Positions 7,745-14,894 of a stretch of 64,000 bases of DNA are shown piece after piece. The notes under the pieces were generated by a model. The model saw only the letters and a program-made list of their open reading frames with translations, made no database searches and was not told where the DNA came from. The stretch is from Gammaproteobacteria bacterium (GTDB taxonomy: Bacteria > Pseudomonadota > Gammaproteobacteria > Steroidobacterales > GCA-2729495): assembly GCA_020851975.1 (NCBI GenBank), contig JADZBS010000034.1, forward strand, positions 26,165 to 90,164, in the 5' to 3' direction. Positions within the stretch are counted from its first letter, which is position 1; each line of letters starts with the position of its first letter. The position numbers and the translations under genes are program-made.

Positions 7745-9267
7745 CAGGCGTCGCCCCGCAATTCGCGAAAGCGCAGGAGTTCGGTCAGCCGGTAGCCGGT
7801 GTAGCGGCCGAGCAGCAGTGTGGCGGCGAGCGCCACCAGCAGCAGTTCGGGAAAGACGAACACCAGGTGTTCGACGAGCGCCAGCCCCATGATCAGGTAG
7901 CAGGTGGCAGCCACCAGCAGGCTGCCCAGGCCCTGCTTGATGGCGTCGCCCGGCCCGCGCTCCTCCCAGACAATCGACATCCGCTCGATGGTCATGGTCA
8001 TGATGACCATCGGGAACAGGCCCACGGACAGCCCGATCTCGAAACCCAGCCGGTGGCTGAGCAGGCTCACCAGGACCATCAGCAACACGACGATCGTCAG
8101 CACCGCGGCCAGGCGCGGCACCAGCAGCAGGCGCAGTTTCTCCATGTAGAAGCGGATCGACAGGCCGATGAAGACCAGCACCGAGAACAGCAGCACGCCC
8201 CACAGCAACTGGGTTTCGCGGAAGGCCAGCGCGATCAGCACCGGCATGAACGTGCCGAAGGTCTGCACACCGATCACGTTGCGCAGGAGCACCACCAGCA
8301 ATGCCCCGACCGGCACCGCCAGCAGCACGCCATAGACCGCCTGGCTTTGTATGGGCAGCGCGAACAGCGAGAACTCCGCTACCCCGTCCTGATGCGCCTC
8401 GGCGCGCCGGCGCGCGACGATGATCGGGTCGGCGACGCTGCTGTGAATGGAGGTCGTGATGTCGACGTCATTGCCACCATCGACCTGGACCACCGGCTCC
8501 TCGCCCCGCCACCAGATCAGGAAATCGGCAGGCAGCCCCTCGTTGCCCGTGACAGGGTCGAAGTACAGCCAGCGCTCGCCGTCGTGGACCTCGAGCCACG
8601 GCTGCATCTCGGCGCTGCGCTCGCGTTCGGCCATGCGCACCCCATGCAGGAGGCGCGCCGGGATGCTCGCTGCGGCAAGCACGGTCATGGCGGTGCGGGC
8701 CCTGTCGACGGCGGCCGGGGCATCGCCGAGGAGCAGCTCGATGTCCTGGTCGCCGCCCGGCCGGGCCAGGCGTTTCAGCAGCTCGGCGGTGAACGAAGCC
8801 GGGTCCGCGGACTGGCCGCGAACGCGCTCGACCAGCATCTCCATCGCGGTATTGAACGGCTCGGCGAGCTTGGGCACCGGCGGGAACGGCGGCGTGGTGT
8901 CACTCTCCTGGCGCACCGGGTCCCGATACACGACCACGCGATAATAGAGTGCCTGCGGGCCCTCGGCATGGCGCACGGCCCACTGCACCTGGCGCCCGCC
9001 GCTCACGTAGGGCGTGGTGAAGCCGAAGCCGCGCGAGACGAAGTTCTCGTCGAGGATGGCGAACCCCGGGGTGAGGCCCGGGATGAAGAGGCTCGCCTTC
9101 ACCGGCCCCGGCGCGGCATCGAAGGCGAGCCTGACCTCCACGGTCCAGATCTGCGCCTGGGCATCCGGCCACACGGGATAGCCGAGGAAGCGCACCTTGT
9201 AGGCGAACAGCCCGAGCCCGAGGGCTGCGAGCACCGCCGCCAACATCACCACCTTGAACCTGGACAT
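7744..9267 (-). CDS. Inactive-transglutaminase / seven-helix membrane protein
   Basis: Inner-membrane protein of 507 residues in two parts. An N-terminal anchor (about 7-25) leads to a periplasmic transglutaminase-like domain (about 40-310) where SIPARLLHGVRMAER and WLYFDPVTGNEGLP resemble the fold but the canonical Cys-His-Asp triad is absent. From about 325 onward a run of hydrophobic helices forms the 7-TM domain. It is the family described as inactive transglutaminase fused to seven transmembrane helices. It overlaps the ATP-grasp gene and starts 45 nt after pepP. The frequent third partner, an aspartyl/zinc protease, is not next to it. Function is unknown. Confidence 0.85.
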   Translation of the reverse strand: MSRFKVVMLAAVLAALGLGLFAYKVRFLGYPVWPDAQAQIWTVEVRLAFDAAPGPVKASLFIPGLTPGFAILDENFVSRGFGFTTPYVSGGRQVQWAVRHAEGPQALYYRVVVYRDPVRQESDTTPPFPPVPKLAEPFNTAMEMLVERVRGQSADPASFTAELLKRLARPGGDQDIELLLGDAPAAVDRARTAMTVLAAASIPARLLHGVRMAERERSAEMQPWLEVHDGERWLYFDPVTGNEGLPADFLIWWRGEEPVVQVDGGNDVDITTSIHSSVADPIIVARRRAEAHQDGVAEFSLFALPIQSQAVYGVLLAVPVGALLVVLLRNVIGVQTFGTFMPVLIALAFRETQLLWGVLLFSVLVFIGLSIRFYMEKLRLLLVPRLAAVLTIVVLLMVLVSLLSHRLGFEIGLSVGLFPMVIMTMTIERMSIVWEERGPGDAIKQGLGSLLVAATCYLIMGLALVEHLVFVFPELLLVALAATLLLGRYTGYRLTELLRFRELRGDA

Positions 9268-9312
9268 GCCCCCATAGTCTGCCAGAGAGCGAAGGGGGCC
9301 ACGACCGCCGGA

Positions 9313-10623
9313 TCAGGCGGCGGTACCAACCAGGGCTTCGACTTCGTCGGGATCGCGGGCGAGCGCCTGTGTCAGGACCTCGTGGCCATCGCGCGTGATC
9401 AGTACATCGTCCTCGATGCGCACGCCAATCCCCTGCCAGCGCGCGGGTATCCCCCGGGTCCCCGGCGGTATGTAGATGCCCGGCTCCACGGTGAGCGCCA
9501 TGCCGGGCTCGAGCACCCGCCACTGCTCGCCCACCTTGTAGTCGCCGACGTCGTGCACGTCCATCCCGAGCCAGTGCCCCGTGCGGTGCATGAAGAACTG
9601 GCGGTAGGAACCGCTGCGCCTGATCGCGGCCACGCTGCCCTCGAGCAGCCCGAGGCGGCGCAGCCCGCGGGCAATGACGCCGACGGCCGCCTCGTGCGGC
9701 TCGTCCCAGTGGTTGCCCGGCAGGACGGCGGCGAGCGCAGCGGCATGCGCCTCCAGGACGATCTCGTAGATCGCCCGTTGCGCGGCGCTGAAGCTGCCGC
9801 CCACCGGATAGGTGCGCGTGACGTCGGAGGCATAGAAATCGTGTTCACACCCGGCGTCGACCAGCAGCAGGTCGCCCTCGCGCATCTGCCGCCCGTTGGT
9901 CGTGTAATGCAGTACACAGGCATTCGGGCCGGAGCCGACGATCGGCAGGTACGACGGGCGCATCCCGTGGCGGCGGAACTCGTGGAGGAATTCGGCCTCG
10001 ATCTCGTACTCGTAGAGGCCCGGCCGGCAGAAGGCCATGGCGCGCCGATGCGCACCGACCGCCACGGCAGCCGCCCGGCGCATGGCCGACACCTCGGCCC
10101 GGCTCTTGTACAGCCGCAGGTCGTGCAGCAGGTGATCGAGCGCGATGAATTCGTCCGGCGTGTGGGTTCCCGGGCTGCCACGGTTGCGCAGCGCCGTCAC
10201 CCAGCCGATGAGCCGGGCATCGAACTCCGGATGGGCACCGATCGTGTAGTAGACCCGTTCGGCCTGCTCGATGATGCCGGGCAGGATGTCCTCGACATCG
10301 CCGATCGGGAAGGCATCGTCGGCACCGTAGGCAGTCACGGCCTGCTCCGGCCCTGCGCGTGCACCGTCCCAGGCCTCGCGCTGGGGATCGCGCTCGCGGC
10401 AGAACAGGATGTACTCACCCCCCGGACGGCCCGGTGCCAGCACGGCGATGGCCTCCGGCTCGACGAAGCCCGTGATGTAGTAGAAGTCGCTGTCCTGGCG
10501 GTAGGGGTACTCGATGTCGCGGCTGCGCAGCTTGGCTGGCGAAGCCGGCAATACGCCGACGCCGCCACGCCCGATCATGCGCATCAACTGGCGACGCCGC
10601 TTGCCGAATTCAGCCGGGTTCAC
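9313..10623 (-). CDS. pepP: Xaa-Pro aminopeptidase (aminopeptidase P)
   Basis: M24-family metallopeptidase removing N-terminal residues that precede proline; cytoplasmic, 436 residues, close to the E. coli enzyme. Creatinase N-domain first, then the pita-bread domain with metal ligands visible in LLVDAGCEHDFYASDVTRTY, HRTGHWLGMDVHDVG, VEPGIYI and RIEDDVLIT. The start is taken as GTG at 10623 (VNPAEFGKRRR), which lines up with the known N-terminus and lies 10 nt after the ygfB stop; an upstream ATG lies inside ygfB. The ygfB-pepP pair is conserved in gammaproteobacteria, but the usual ubiH partner is missing here. Confidence 0.94.
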   Translation of the reverse strand: MNPAEFGKRRRQLMRMIGRGGVGVLPASPAKLRSRDIEYPYRQDSDFYYITGFVEPEAIAVLAPGRPGGEYILFCRERDPQREAWDGARAGPEQAVTAYGADDAFPIGDVEDILPGIIEQAERVYYTIGAHPEFDARLIGWVTALRNRGSPGTHTPDEFIALDHLLHDLRLYKSRAEVSAMRRAAAVAVGAHRRAMAFCRPGLYEYEIEAEFLHEFRRHGMRPSYLPIVGSGPNACVLHYTTNGRQMREGDLLLVDAGCEHDFYASDVTRTYPVGGSFSAAQRAIYEIVLEAHAAALAAVLPGNHWDEPHEAAVGVIARGLRRLGLLEGSVAAIRRSGSYRQFFMHRTGHWLGMDVHDVGDYKVGEQWRVLEPGMALTVEPGIYIPPGTRGIPARWQGIGVRIEDDVLITRDGHEVLTQALARDPDEVEALVGTAA

Positions 10624-10633
10624 GCGCGGCTGA

Positions 10634-11215
10634 TCAGTGCACGCGCCCGGCGGCCAGCGCGCGGCGCAGCTCGTACAACTCGTCGAACAGCAACTGGGCG
10701 CTGACACGCACGAACTCGACGAGTTCGGTGTAGGCAGCCTCGGCCTGTGCATCGCTCTCGTCGGCACCGAGCCGCAGACGGGTGATCTCGGCGAAGTCCG
10801 TCATGATCTCGCGCGGCGTGTCGGCCCCGAGCACCTCGTGGGCCGCCTGCCCGCCGGCGGCTTCCCCGAGGCCATGCATGAAGCCTGCACACCAGCCGGC
10901 CAGTGCCTCGGCCCGGATCGCGAGCGGCTGGTCGTCGGGCGGCAACAGCGGCAGGAAACTCATGTCGCCGGCATCGAGGGCGGCACGGGTGGCCACGGCG
11001 AGTTCGCCGAGCAGTCGCGCATCGGCCGACTCCGGACCCGACCCGGCCGGCGCCGATGCCAGCAGGCCGGCGACCCACACGGTGCCCGCCCGTTCGCCGA
11101 GGATGCACACCAGACCGCAGAAACTGCCGTGAGCCTCCGTCGCGCCGTCACCGGCGCCAAGCTGGCGCAGGGCATGGTCCACGAGTTCGAAGCTGGGCAC
11201 GGGCGCGACGTCCAT
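10634..11215 (-). CDS. ygfB: UPF0149 family protein (YgfB-like)
   Basis: Small helical cytoplasmic protein of 193 residues. FCGLVCILG near residue 33, LAGWCAGFMHGLG near 105 and DFAEITRL near 140 are typical of the UPF0149/YecA-YgfB family. The synteny with pepP supports the assignment. Its biochemical activity is not established from sequence. It is first in a minus-strand unit (ygfB, pepP, membrane protein, ATP-grasp ligase) and is divergent from the zapB-like gene, with 77 nt between them. Confidence 0.85.
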   Translation of the reverse strand: MDVAPVPSFELVDHALRQLGAGDGATEAHGSFCGLVCILGERAGTVWVAGLLASAPAGSGPESADARLLGELAVATRAALDAGDMSFLPLLPPDDQPLAIRAEALAGWCAGFMHGLGEAAGGQAAHEVLGADTPREIMTDFAEITRLRLGADESDAQAEAAYTELVEFVRVSAQLLFDELYELRRALAAGRVH

Positions 11216-11257
11216 GAAACGCGACTATCCTAGCATCCGGTCGCCGCAGCCGTGCAA

Positions 11258-11286
11258 TTGACCATGGCCGGACCGGGAACTATATT
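11258..11286 (+). promoter_or_regulatory. Strong sigma70 promoter, probably giving a leaderless zapB-like mRNA
   Basis: TTGACC (11258-11263), exact 17-bp spacer, TATATT (11281-11286). Only six bases separate the -10 element from the ATG at 11293, so transcription should begin at or within 1-2 nt of the start codon. No ribosome-binding site precedes that ATG, which agrees with a leaderless transcript. Confidence 0.7.
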
Positions 11287-11292
11287 CGCCCC

Positions 11293-11523
11293 ATGTCGGA
11301 TGGCAGCGAAAAATCCTTTGGCGACGAGCTCGAGCGGCTCGGCAAACGCCTCGACGACCTCGTCGTCGTCTGCGGCCAGCTGAAGGAGGAGAACCGCTCC
11401 CTGCGCCAGCGCCAGGACGCCCTGATCGCCGAGCGGGCGAACCTGCTGCAGAAAAACGAGCAGGTCCGGGCACGGGTGGAAGCAATGATCGGGCGCCTGA
11501 AGGGCATGGAGCACGGAGCATGA
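11293..11523 (+). CDS. TIGR02449-type coiled-coil protein, ZapB-like
   Basis: A 76-residue protein that is almost entirely coiled coil: charged heptads run through ELERLGKRLDDLV, LKEENRSLRQRQ and ERANLLQKNEQV. It belongs to a short family always found just before zapA in gammaproteobacteria and is thought to act at the division ring, like ZapB. Its stop overlaps the zapA start by 4 nt (ATGA). There is no Shine-Dalgarno sequence, and the promoter ends 6 nt before ATG. The assignment rests on length, coiled coil and position; homology to true ZapB is weak. Confidence 0.75.
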   Translation: MSDGSEKSFGDELERLGKRLDDLVVVCGQLKEENRSLRQRQDALIAERANLLQKNEQVRARVEAMIGRLKGMEHGA

Positions 11524-11837
11524 GCGAAGCCGCGCGCGTCAACATCCGCATCCTGGAGAAGGAGTACCAGGTCGCCTGCCCCCCGGAGGAACGCGCTGCG
11601 CTGCTCGATTCCGCCGAGTTGCTGAACAACCGGATGCGCGAGATCCGCGATAGCGGGCGGGTCGTGGGGCTGGAGCGTATCGCAGTGATGGCGGCGCTGA
11701 ACATCGCCAACGACCTGATCCGCTCGCGCGATCGTGGCGAGGTGCTGGAAACCAGGGCCAAGGCGAAGGTCCGCGCCATGCGCGAGCGTGTCGAAGGCGT
11801 CCTGCACGCCGGCGCCGGCCAGCAGCTCGAAATCTGA
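11520..11837 (+). CDS. zapA: Cell division protein ZapA
   Basis: FtsZ-ring stabiliser of 105 residues, cytoplasmic. VNIRILEKEYQVACPPEERAAL is the characteristic N-terminal domain, followed by an helical C-terminal part (ERIAVMAALNIANDL and RAKAKVRAMRERVEGVL) that forms the coiled coil of the tetramer. It overlaps the upstream coiled-coil gene and is followed by 6S RNA and fau, the standard gammaproteobacterial order. Confidence 0.92.
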   Translation: MSEAARVNIRILEKEYQVACPPEERAALLDSAELLNNRMREIRDSGRVVGLERIAVMAALNIANDLIRSRDRGEVLETRAKAKVRAMRERVEGVLHAGAGQQLEI

Positions 11838-11869
11838 TCTGCCCGGCGCGGCAAAGCACGCCATCGGTC

Positions 11870-11898
11870 GCATTTTTCCCCGGCCACGGTCGTATAAT
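11870..11898 (+). promoter_or_regulatory. 6S RNA promoter
   Basis: A perfect TATAAT at 11893-11898 lies 7 bases before the predicted 6S 5' end. The -35 region is poor: GCATTT at 17-bp spacing (11870-11875) is the closest. A strong -10 with weak -35 is compatible with growth-phase-dependent expression, but that is inference. Confidence 0.6.
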
Positions 11899-11905
11899 CG
11901 ACCGT

Positions 11906-12090
11906 GGCGTCTCCTGCGGTGTTCGAGAAGAGTTGACTGCCTTCGACCCTTAAATGCACTGCAGGGATCAAGGCCTGTCGGCAGCTTTGTGCAATACCGC
12001 CTCGAGCGGGCAGCCTGCTCTGCCACGGCCGATCCCACCTTTCGCTCGGGTCCGAGAGCGACGGCTCGATACGGCACAGGCGGGAGCGCC
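11906..12090 (+). ncRNA. ssrS: 6S RNA
   Basis: A stretch of about 185 nt between zapA and fau, the conserved 6S RNA position. The ends pair (GGCG-CTCC at the 5' end with GGAG-CGCC at the 3' end), and TGTTCG near the 5' end plus CGCTCGGGTCCGAGAGCG on the 3' side resemble the known arms around the central open bubble. 6S RNA mimics an open promoter and sequesters RNA polymerase with sigma70 in stationary phase. Exact ends are estimates from the -10 element and terminal helix. Confidence 0.85.
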
Positions 12091-12123
12091 ATCCTTGCCG
12101 GCCCACCACCATCCGGTGGACCC

Positions 12124-12693
12124 ATGACGCGGCCCGGCGCCGCCATCCGCAGCCGCCGCGCCGCGCTGCCGGCAGCGGAGATCGCCCGCCGCTCGCTCGC
12201 CATCGCCCGATGCGCCTGGTCCCTGCCGGCGCTGGCGCGGAGCCAGCGCATCGCCTGTTACCTGGCGGTCGGTGGCGAGGTGGATTGCGCGCCGATCATC
12301 GCGTCGGCACTGGCCCGCGGGCGGCGCATCTACCTCCCCATCCTGCATCACGGCCACCTGGTCTTTGCGCCCTGGTCGCCCGGCGAGCCACTGGTCGCCA
12401 ACCGTTTCGGGATCCCCGAACCGCGGGCCGCGCACACCGGGTGGCTGCGCGCCACGCAGCTCGACGTCGTGCTCGCACCGCTGGTCGCCTTCGACGCAGA
12501 AGGCCACCGGCTCGGCATGGGTGGCGGTTACTACGACCGCAGCCTCGCCTTCACGCGCCGGCGCGGGTCATGGCGAAAGCCGCAATTCATCGGCCTCGCC
12601 TACGATTTCCAGCAGGTGCCGGCCGTACCGGTGCGCCACTGGGACGTACCGCTGCACGCCGCCGTGACCGAGAGTCGCACGTTGCACTTCTGA
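12124..12693 (+). CDS. fau: 5-formyltetrahydrofolate cyclo-ligase
   Basis: Converts 5-formyl-THF to 5,10-methenyl-THF with ATP, clearing a dead-end folate; cytoplasmic, 189 residues. The family signature GMGGGYYDRSLAF lies near residue 140, with VVLAPLVAFDAEGHRLG before it and FIGLAYDFQQV after it. The ATG at 12124 follows the 6S RNA by about 33 nt. The arrangement with 6S RNA is conserved, so the two may share a transcript. Functionally it belongs with the glycine-cleavage genes in this window. Confidence 0.92.
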   Translation: MTRPGAAIRSRRAALPAAEIARRSLAIARCAWSLPALARSQRIACYLAVGGEVDCAPIIASALARGRRIYLPILHHGHLVFAPWSPGEPLVANRFGIPEPRAAHTGWLRATQLDVVLAPLVAFDAEGHRLGMGGGYYDRSLAFTRRRGSWRKPQFIGLAYDFQQVPAVPVRHWDVPLHAAVTESRTLHF

Positions 12694-12730
12694 CTCCGGA
12701 CATGCGTGCACTGCCGATCCGCGCCGGTCA

Positions 12731-12783
12731 CTCACGCGCGTGAGAAGTCATCCTCGATCACGATGCGACCCGTCGCATCGTGA
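12731..12783. repeat. Two adjacent perfect palindromes after fau
   Basis: First a 14-bp palindrome, CTCACGCGCGTGAG (12731-12744). Then an inverted repeat with 11-bp arms, TCACGATGCGA and its complement (12758-12768 and 12773-12783), around CCCG. Neither is followed by a T tract, so they are not obvious terminators. They may be protein-binding sites or RNA stem-loops that protect the fau 3' end. Confidence 0.6.
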
Positions 12784-12844
12784 CGACGCGCACTCCCCTC
12801 CGGATGGCGTCGCAGGAAATCTGTGGAGCCCATCACTGTAATCA

Positions 12845-12873
12845 CTGGAATTTTGATTTCGGTTGTATATACT
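12845..12873 (+). promoter_or_regulatory. Candidate promoter of the lysine-rich microprotein
   Basis: CTGGAA (12845-12850), 17-bp spacer, TATACT (12868-12873). The region is markedly AT-richer than its surroundings. Predicted start is near 12880, about 25 nt before the ATG. Confidence 0.5.
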
Positions 12874-12905
12874 CAACCGCGGTTAACCCCGACATGGAGA
12901 CCATC

Positions 12906-12980
12906 ATGGCTAAGAAGACTGCTTCGAAGAAGAAGGCTACGAAGAAGAAGGCCAAGAAGAAGGCCAAGAAGAAGAAGTAG
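12906..12980 (+). CDS. Lysine-rich 24-residue microprotein
   Basis: A short frame starts MAKKTASKKKATKKK and continues with two more AKKK-type blocks to a TAG stop: 15 of 24 residues are lysine, the rest Ala, Thr, Ser and Met. A GGAG ribosome-binding site lies 8 nt before ATG 12906, and a promoter-like element lies upstream. An in-frame ATG at 12894 would add four residues but overlaps that site. All lysines use AAG. The composition is that of the tails of histone H1-like or AlgP-like nucleic-acid-binding proteins. Three stem-loops follow. No function is known to me; coding is supported by start signals and composition only. Confidence 0.6.
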   Translation: MAKKTASKKKATKKKAKKKAKKKK

Positions 12981-12997
12981 CTGGAGACAGCTGGAAC

Positions 12998-13040
12998 GCG
13001 GGAACCGGCAACGGTTCCCGCGGCTTCCTGAAACAGGAAG
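12998..13040 (+). other. Two consecutive perfect stem-loops after the microprotein
   Basis: The first (12998-13022) is an 11-bp stem, CGCGGGAACCG with its complement, closed by a GCAA tetraloop of the very stable GNRA class. The second (13024-13040) is a 7-bp stem, CTTCCTG/CAGGAAG, with an AAA loop. They start 17 nt after the microprotein stop and precede a third, terminator-like hairpin. Stabilising 3' structures or a small structured RNA are possible. Confidence 0.7.
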
Positions 13041-13049
13041 TGACAGTCG

Positions 13050-13079
13050 AATGTGCCCGCCTCCGGCGGGCACATTTCT
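13050..13079 (+). terminator. Intrinsic terminator before rpiA
   Basis: A 12-bp perfect stem, AATGTGCCCGCC with its complement, has a 3-nt TCC loop and ends in a short T run (ATTTCT). It closes the microprotein transcription unit about 100 nt before rpiA. Confidence 0.7.
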
Positions 13080-13179
13080 ATCCGGGGTCTGCAACGCTGC
13101 CGGCATCGGGCGAGCCGCGAACCGCACGGACGCTATACTGCAGGGGCCCGACAGGCAGCACGGCGAGACGGAGCGACGC

Positions 13180-13842
13180 ATGGACCAGGCCGAGAAGAAA
13201 CGCCAGGCGGCGAAAGCCGCGGCTGCTTTCGTCGAGCCGGGCATCCGCCTCGGCGTGGGGACCGGCTCCACCGTCAACTGCTTCATCGACGAACTGGTAC
13301 CGTTGCGCGGACGCATCAGTGCCGTCGTGGCCAGTTCGCGCGAGACCGAGCAACGCCTGCGGGCGGCGGGTTTCGAGGTATCCGACCTCGCCGAAACCGG
13401 TGACCTCGACCTCTACGTCGACGGCGCCGACGAAGCCAACAAGCACTTCCACCTGATCAAGGGCGGTGGCGGTGCGCTGACCCGGGAAAAGGTCCTCGCC
13501 GCTGCCTCCCGCCGCTTCGTCTGCATCATCGACGACAGCAAGTGGGTCGCGGTCCTCGGCCGCTTCCCCCTGCCCGTGGAGGTCATCCCGATGGCCCAGT
13601 CCTATGTGTCACGCCAGATGGTGCGTGCCCGCGGCCAGCCCATCCTGCGCAAGGGTTTCGTCACGGACAACGGCAACGCCATCATCGACGTCCACAACCT
13701 GTCGATCACCAACCCGCCGGACGTGGAGTCTCGCTTCAACCAGATCCCCGGCGTGGTGACGGTCGGCATCTTCGCGCAGCGCCCCGCCGACGTGATCCTG
13801 ATCGCCGACGACTCCGGCGTGAAGCGGCTCGACCGGCGCTGA
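13180..13842 (+). CDS. rpiA: Ribose-5-phosphate isomerase A
   Basis: Interconverts ribose 5-phosphate and ribulose 5-phosphate in the pentose phosphate pathway; 220 residues, the E. coli length. Phosphate-binding LGVGTGSTVNCFIDEL, catalytic YVDGADEANKHFHLIKGGGGALTRE and VDIVI-like C-terminal strands are present. ATG 13180 gives MDQAEKKRQAAKAAAAFV, as in homologues; the longer frame upstream runs through the microprotein region and is not real. A TATACT element at 13134-13139 could be its own -10. rpe lies 3 kb away on the other strand. Confidence 0.96.
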   Translation: MDQAEKKRQAAKAAAAFVEPGIRLGVGTGSTVNCFIDELVPLRGRISAVVASSRETEQRLRAAGFEVSDLAETGDLDLYVDGADEANKHFHLIKGGGGALTREKVLAAASRRFVCIIDDSKWVAVLGRFPLPVEVIPMAQSYVSRQMVRARGQPILRKGFVTDNGNAIIDVHNLSITNPPDVESRFNQIPGVVTVGIFAQRPADVILIADDSGVKRLDRR

Positions 13843-13848
13843 AACGCC

Positions 13849-13872
13849 GAGGCCCGCCGTGGGGCGGGCCTC
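13849..13872. terminator. Hairpin shared by rpiA and the tRNA-Gln transcript
   Basis: A 10-bp perfect stem GAGGCCCGCC/GGCGGGCCTC with a 4-nt loop lies 6 nt after the rpiA stop and 14 nt past the tRNA-Gln 3' end. On the minus strand it is followed shortly by TTT; on the plus strand there is no T run. It probably serves converging transcripts. Confidence 0.65.
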
Positions 13873-13885
13873 GCATCGTCGGATC

Positions 13886-13959
13886 TGGCTGGGGGACTAG
13901 GATTCGAACCTAGGTTAACGGAGTCAGAGTCCGCTGTCCTACCACTAGACGATCCCCCA
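13886..13959 (-). tRNA. tRNA-Gln (anticodon CTG)
   Basis: A 74-nt minus-strand tRNA with all arms: acceptor TGGGGGA/TCCCCCA, D arm with AGTGGTAGGA, anticodon stem GCGGA/TCCGT around loop CTCTGAC (anticodon CUG, reading CAG), T arm with GGTTCGAATCC, and an encoded CCA end. U1-A72 and this anticodon fit glutamine tRNA. It lies 38 nt after the rpsI stop, so it may be processed from the rplM-rpsI transcript. Confidence 0.97.
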
Positions 13960-13997
13960 CTGATCGGTCGTGGACCGCCGGCACCGCCGGCAGCGGA

Positions 13998-14390
13998 TCA
14001 ACGCTTCGAGTACTGTGTGGCGCGGCGGGCCTTGCGCACGCCGACCTTCTTGCGTTCCACCTCGCGGGCATCCCGGGTCACGAACCCGGCCCGGCGCAGG
14101 GGGCTGCGCAGGGTCTCGTCGTAGGCCATCAGCGCCCGGGTCAGGCCGTGGCGGATCGCGCCCGCCTGGCCGGTGGTGCCGCCACCCTCGACCGATACCT
14201 CGACGTCGAAGCGGGTGGTGAGTTCGGTCAGCTCCAGCGGCTGGCGCACGATCATGCGCGCCGTCTTGCGACCGAAGAACTCGTCGAGCGAGCGGTCGTT
14301 GATGGTGATCGTGCCCTTGCCGGGCCGCAGATAGACGCGCGCCGTCGAGCTCTTGCGCCGGCCGGTCCCGTAGTAAGCCTGAGTTGCCAT
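13998..14390 (-). CDS. rpsI: 30S ribosomal protein S9
   Basis: Small-subunit protein of 130 residues whose basic C-terminal tail reaches the P-site t[19 protein letters not shown] at the N-terminus and the tail [11 protein letters not shown] at the C-terminus are diagnostic. It follows rplM by 23 nt as in most bacteria and is probably co-transcribed from the rplM promoter. Confidence 0.98.
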   Translation of the reverse strand: MATQAYYGTGRRKSSTARVYLRPGKGTITINDRSLDEFFGRKTARMIVRQPLELTELTTRFDVEVSVEGGGTTGQAGAIRHGLTRALMAYDETLRSPLRRAGFVTRDAREVERKKVGVRKARRATQYSKR

Positions 14391-14413
14391 GTCCGTCTGC
14401 CTGTCGTGTCTGA

Positions 14414-14842
14414 TCAGATGTCCAGCGGCTGCGGCTGCTGGGCGGCGTGGTCGTGCGTGGCACCCGGAAACACCTTGAGCTTGCGCAACATGGCGGCACC
14501 GAGGCTGTTCTTGGGCAGCATCCCCTTGACGGCGATGCGCAGGGCGCGGTCGGGGGCCCGGGCCAGGAGTTTCTCCAGGCTCTCGGTCTTGAGATGGCCG
14601 ACGTACCCGGTATAGCGGTGGTAGGTCTTGTTCTTGAGCTTGTTGCCCGTCACGCGGATGTGCGCGGCATTGACCACGACGATGTAGTCGCCGGTATCCA
14701 CGTGCGGCGTATAGATGGGCTTGTGCTTGCCGCGCAGGCGGCGGGCCAGTTCCGTGGCGAGGCGCCCGAGCGTCTTGCCCTCGGCGTTCACCAGGTACCA
14801 GCCGCGCTTGACCTCGTCGGGCTTGGCAGAAATCGTTCTCAT
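14414..14842 (-). CDS. rplM: 50S ribosomal protein L13
   Basis: Large-subunit assembly protein, 142 residues, the same as E. coli. I start it at ATG 14842 ([18 protein letters not shown]), the conserved N-terminus; the frame stays open 81 nt upstream but that stretch holds the promoter. [25 protein letters not shown] is family-specific. In other gammaproteobacteria L13 represses its own mRNA through the leader; this leader is about 45 nt. Confidence 0.97.
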   Translation of the reverse strand: MRTISAKPDEVKRGWYLVNAEGKTLGRLATELARRLRGKHKPIYTPHVDTGDYIVVVNAAHIRVTGNKLKNKTYHRYTGYVGHLKTESLEKLLARAPDRALRIAVKGMLPKNSLGAAMLRKLKVFPGATHDHAAQQPQPLDI

Positions 14843-14894
14843 GGGTGCTGCTTTGAGTGTCCGACCCGCGCCGACCGCGGGCACAAGGGCGGCG

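Noticed and set aside
7867-10704. Very long plus-strand open frame (945 codons) opposite pepP and the 7-TM gene
   Set aside because: It is the antisense frame created by high GC; its translation is His/Gln/Arg-rich with no domain, while the minus strand carries clear families.
12780-12905. A 66-residue start for the lysine-rich protein from an upstream ATG
   Set aside because: The extension crosses the promoter-like AT-rich segment and lacks a ribosome-binding site; ATG 12906 has one.
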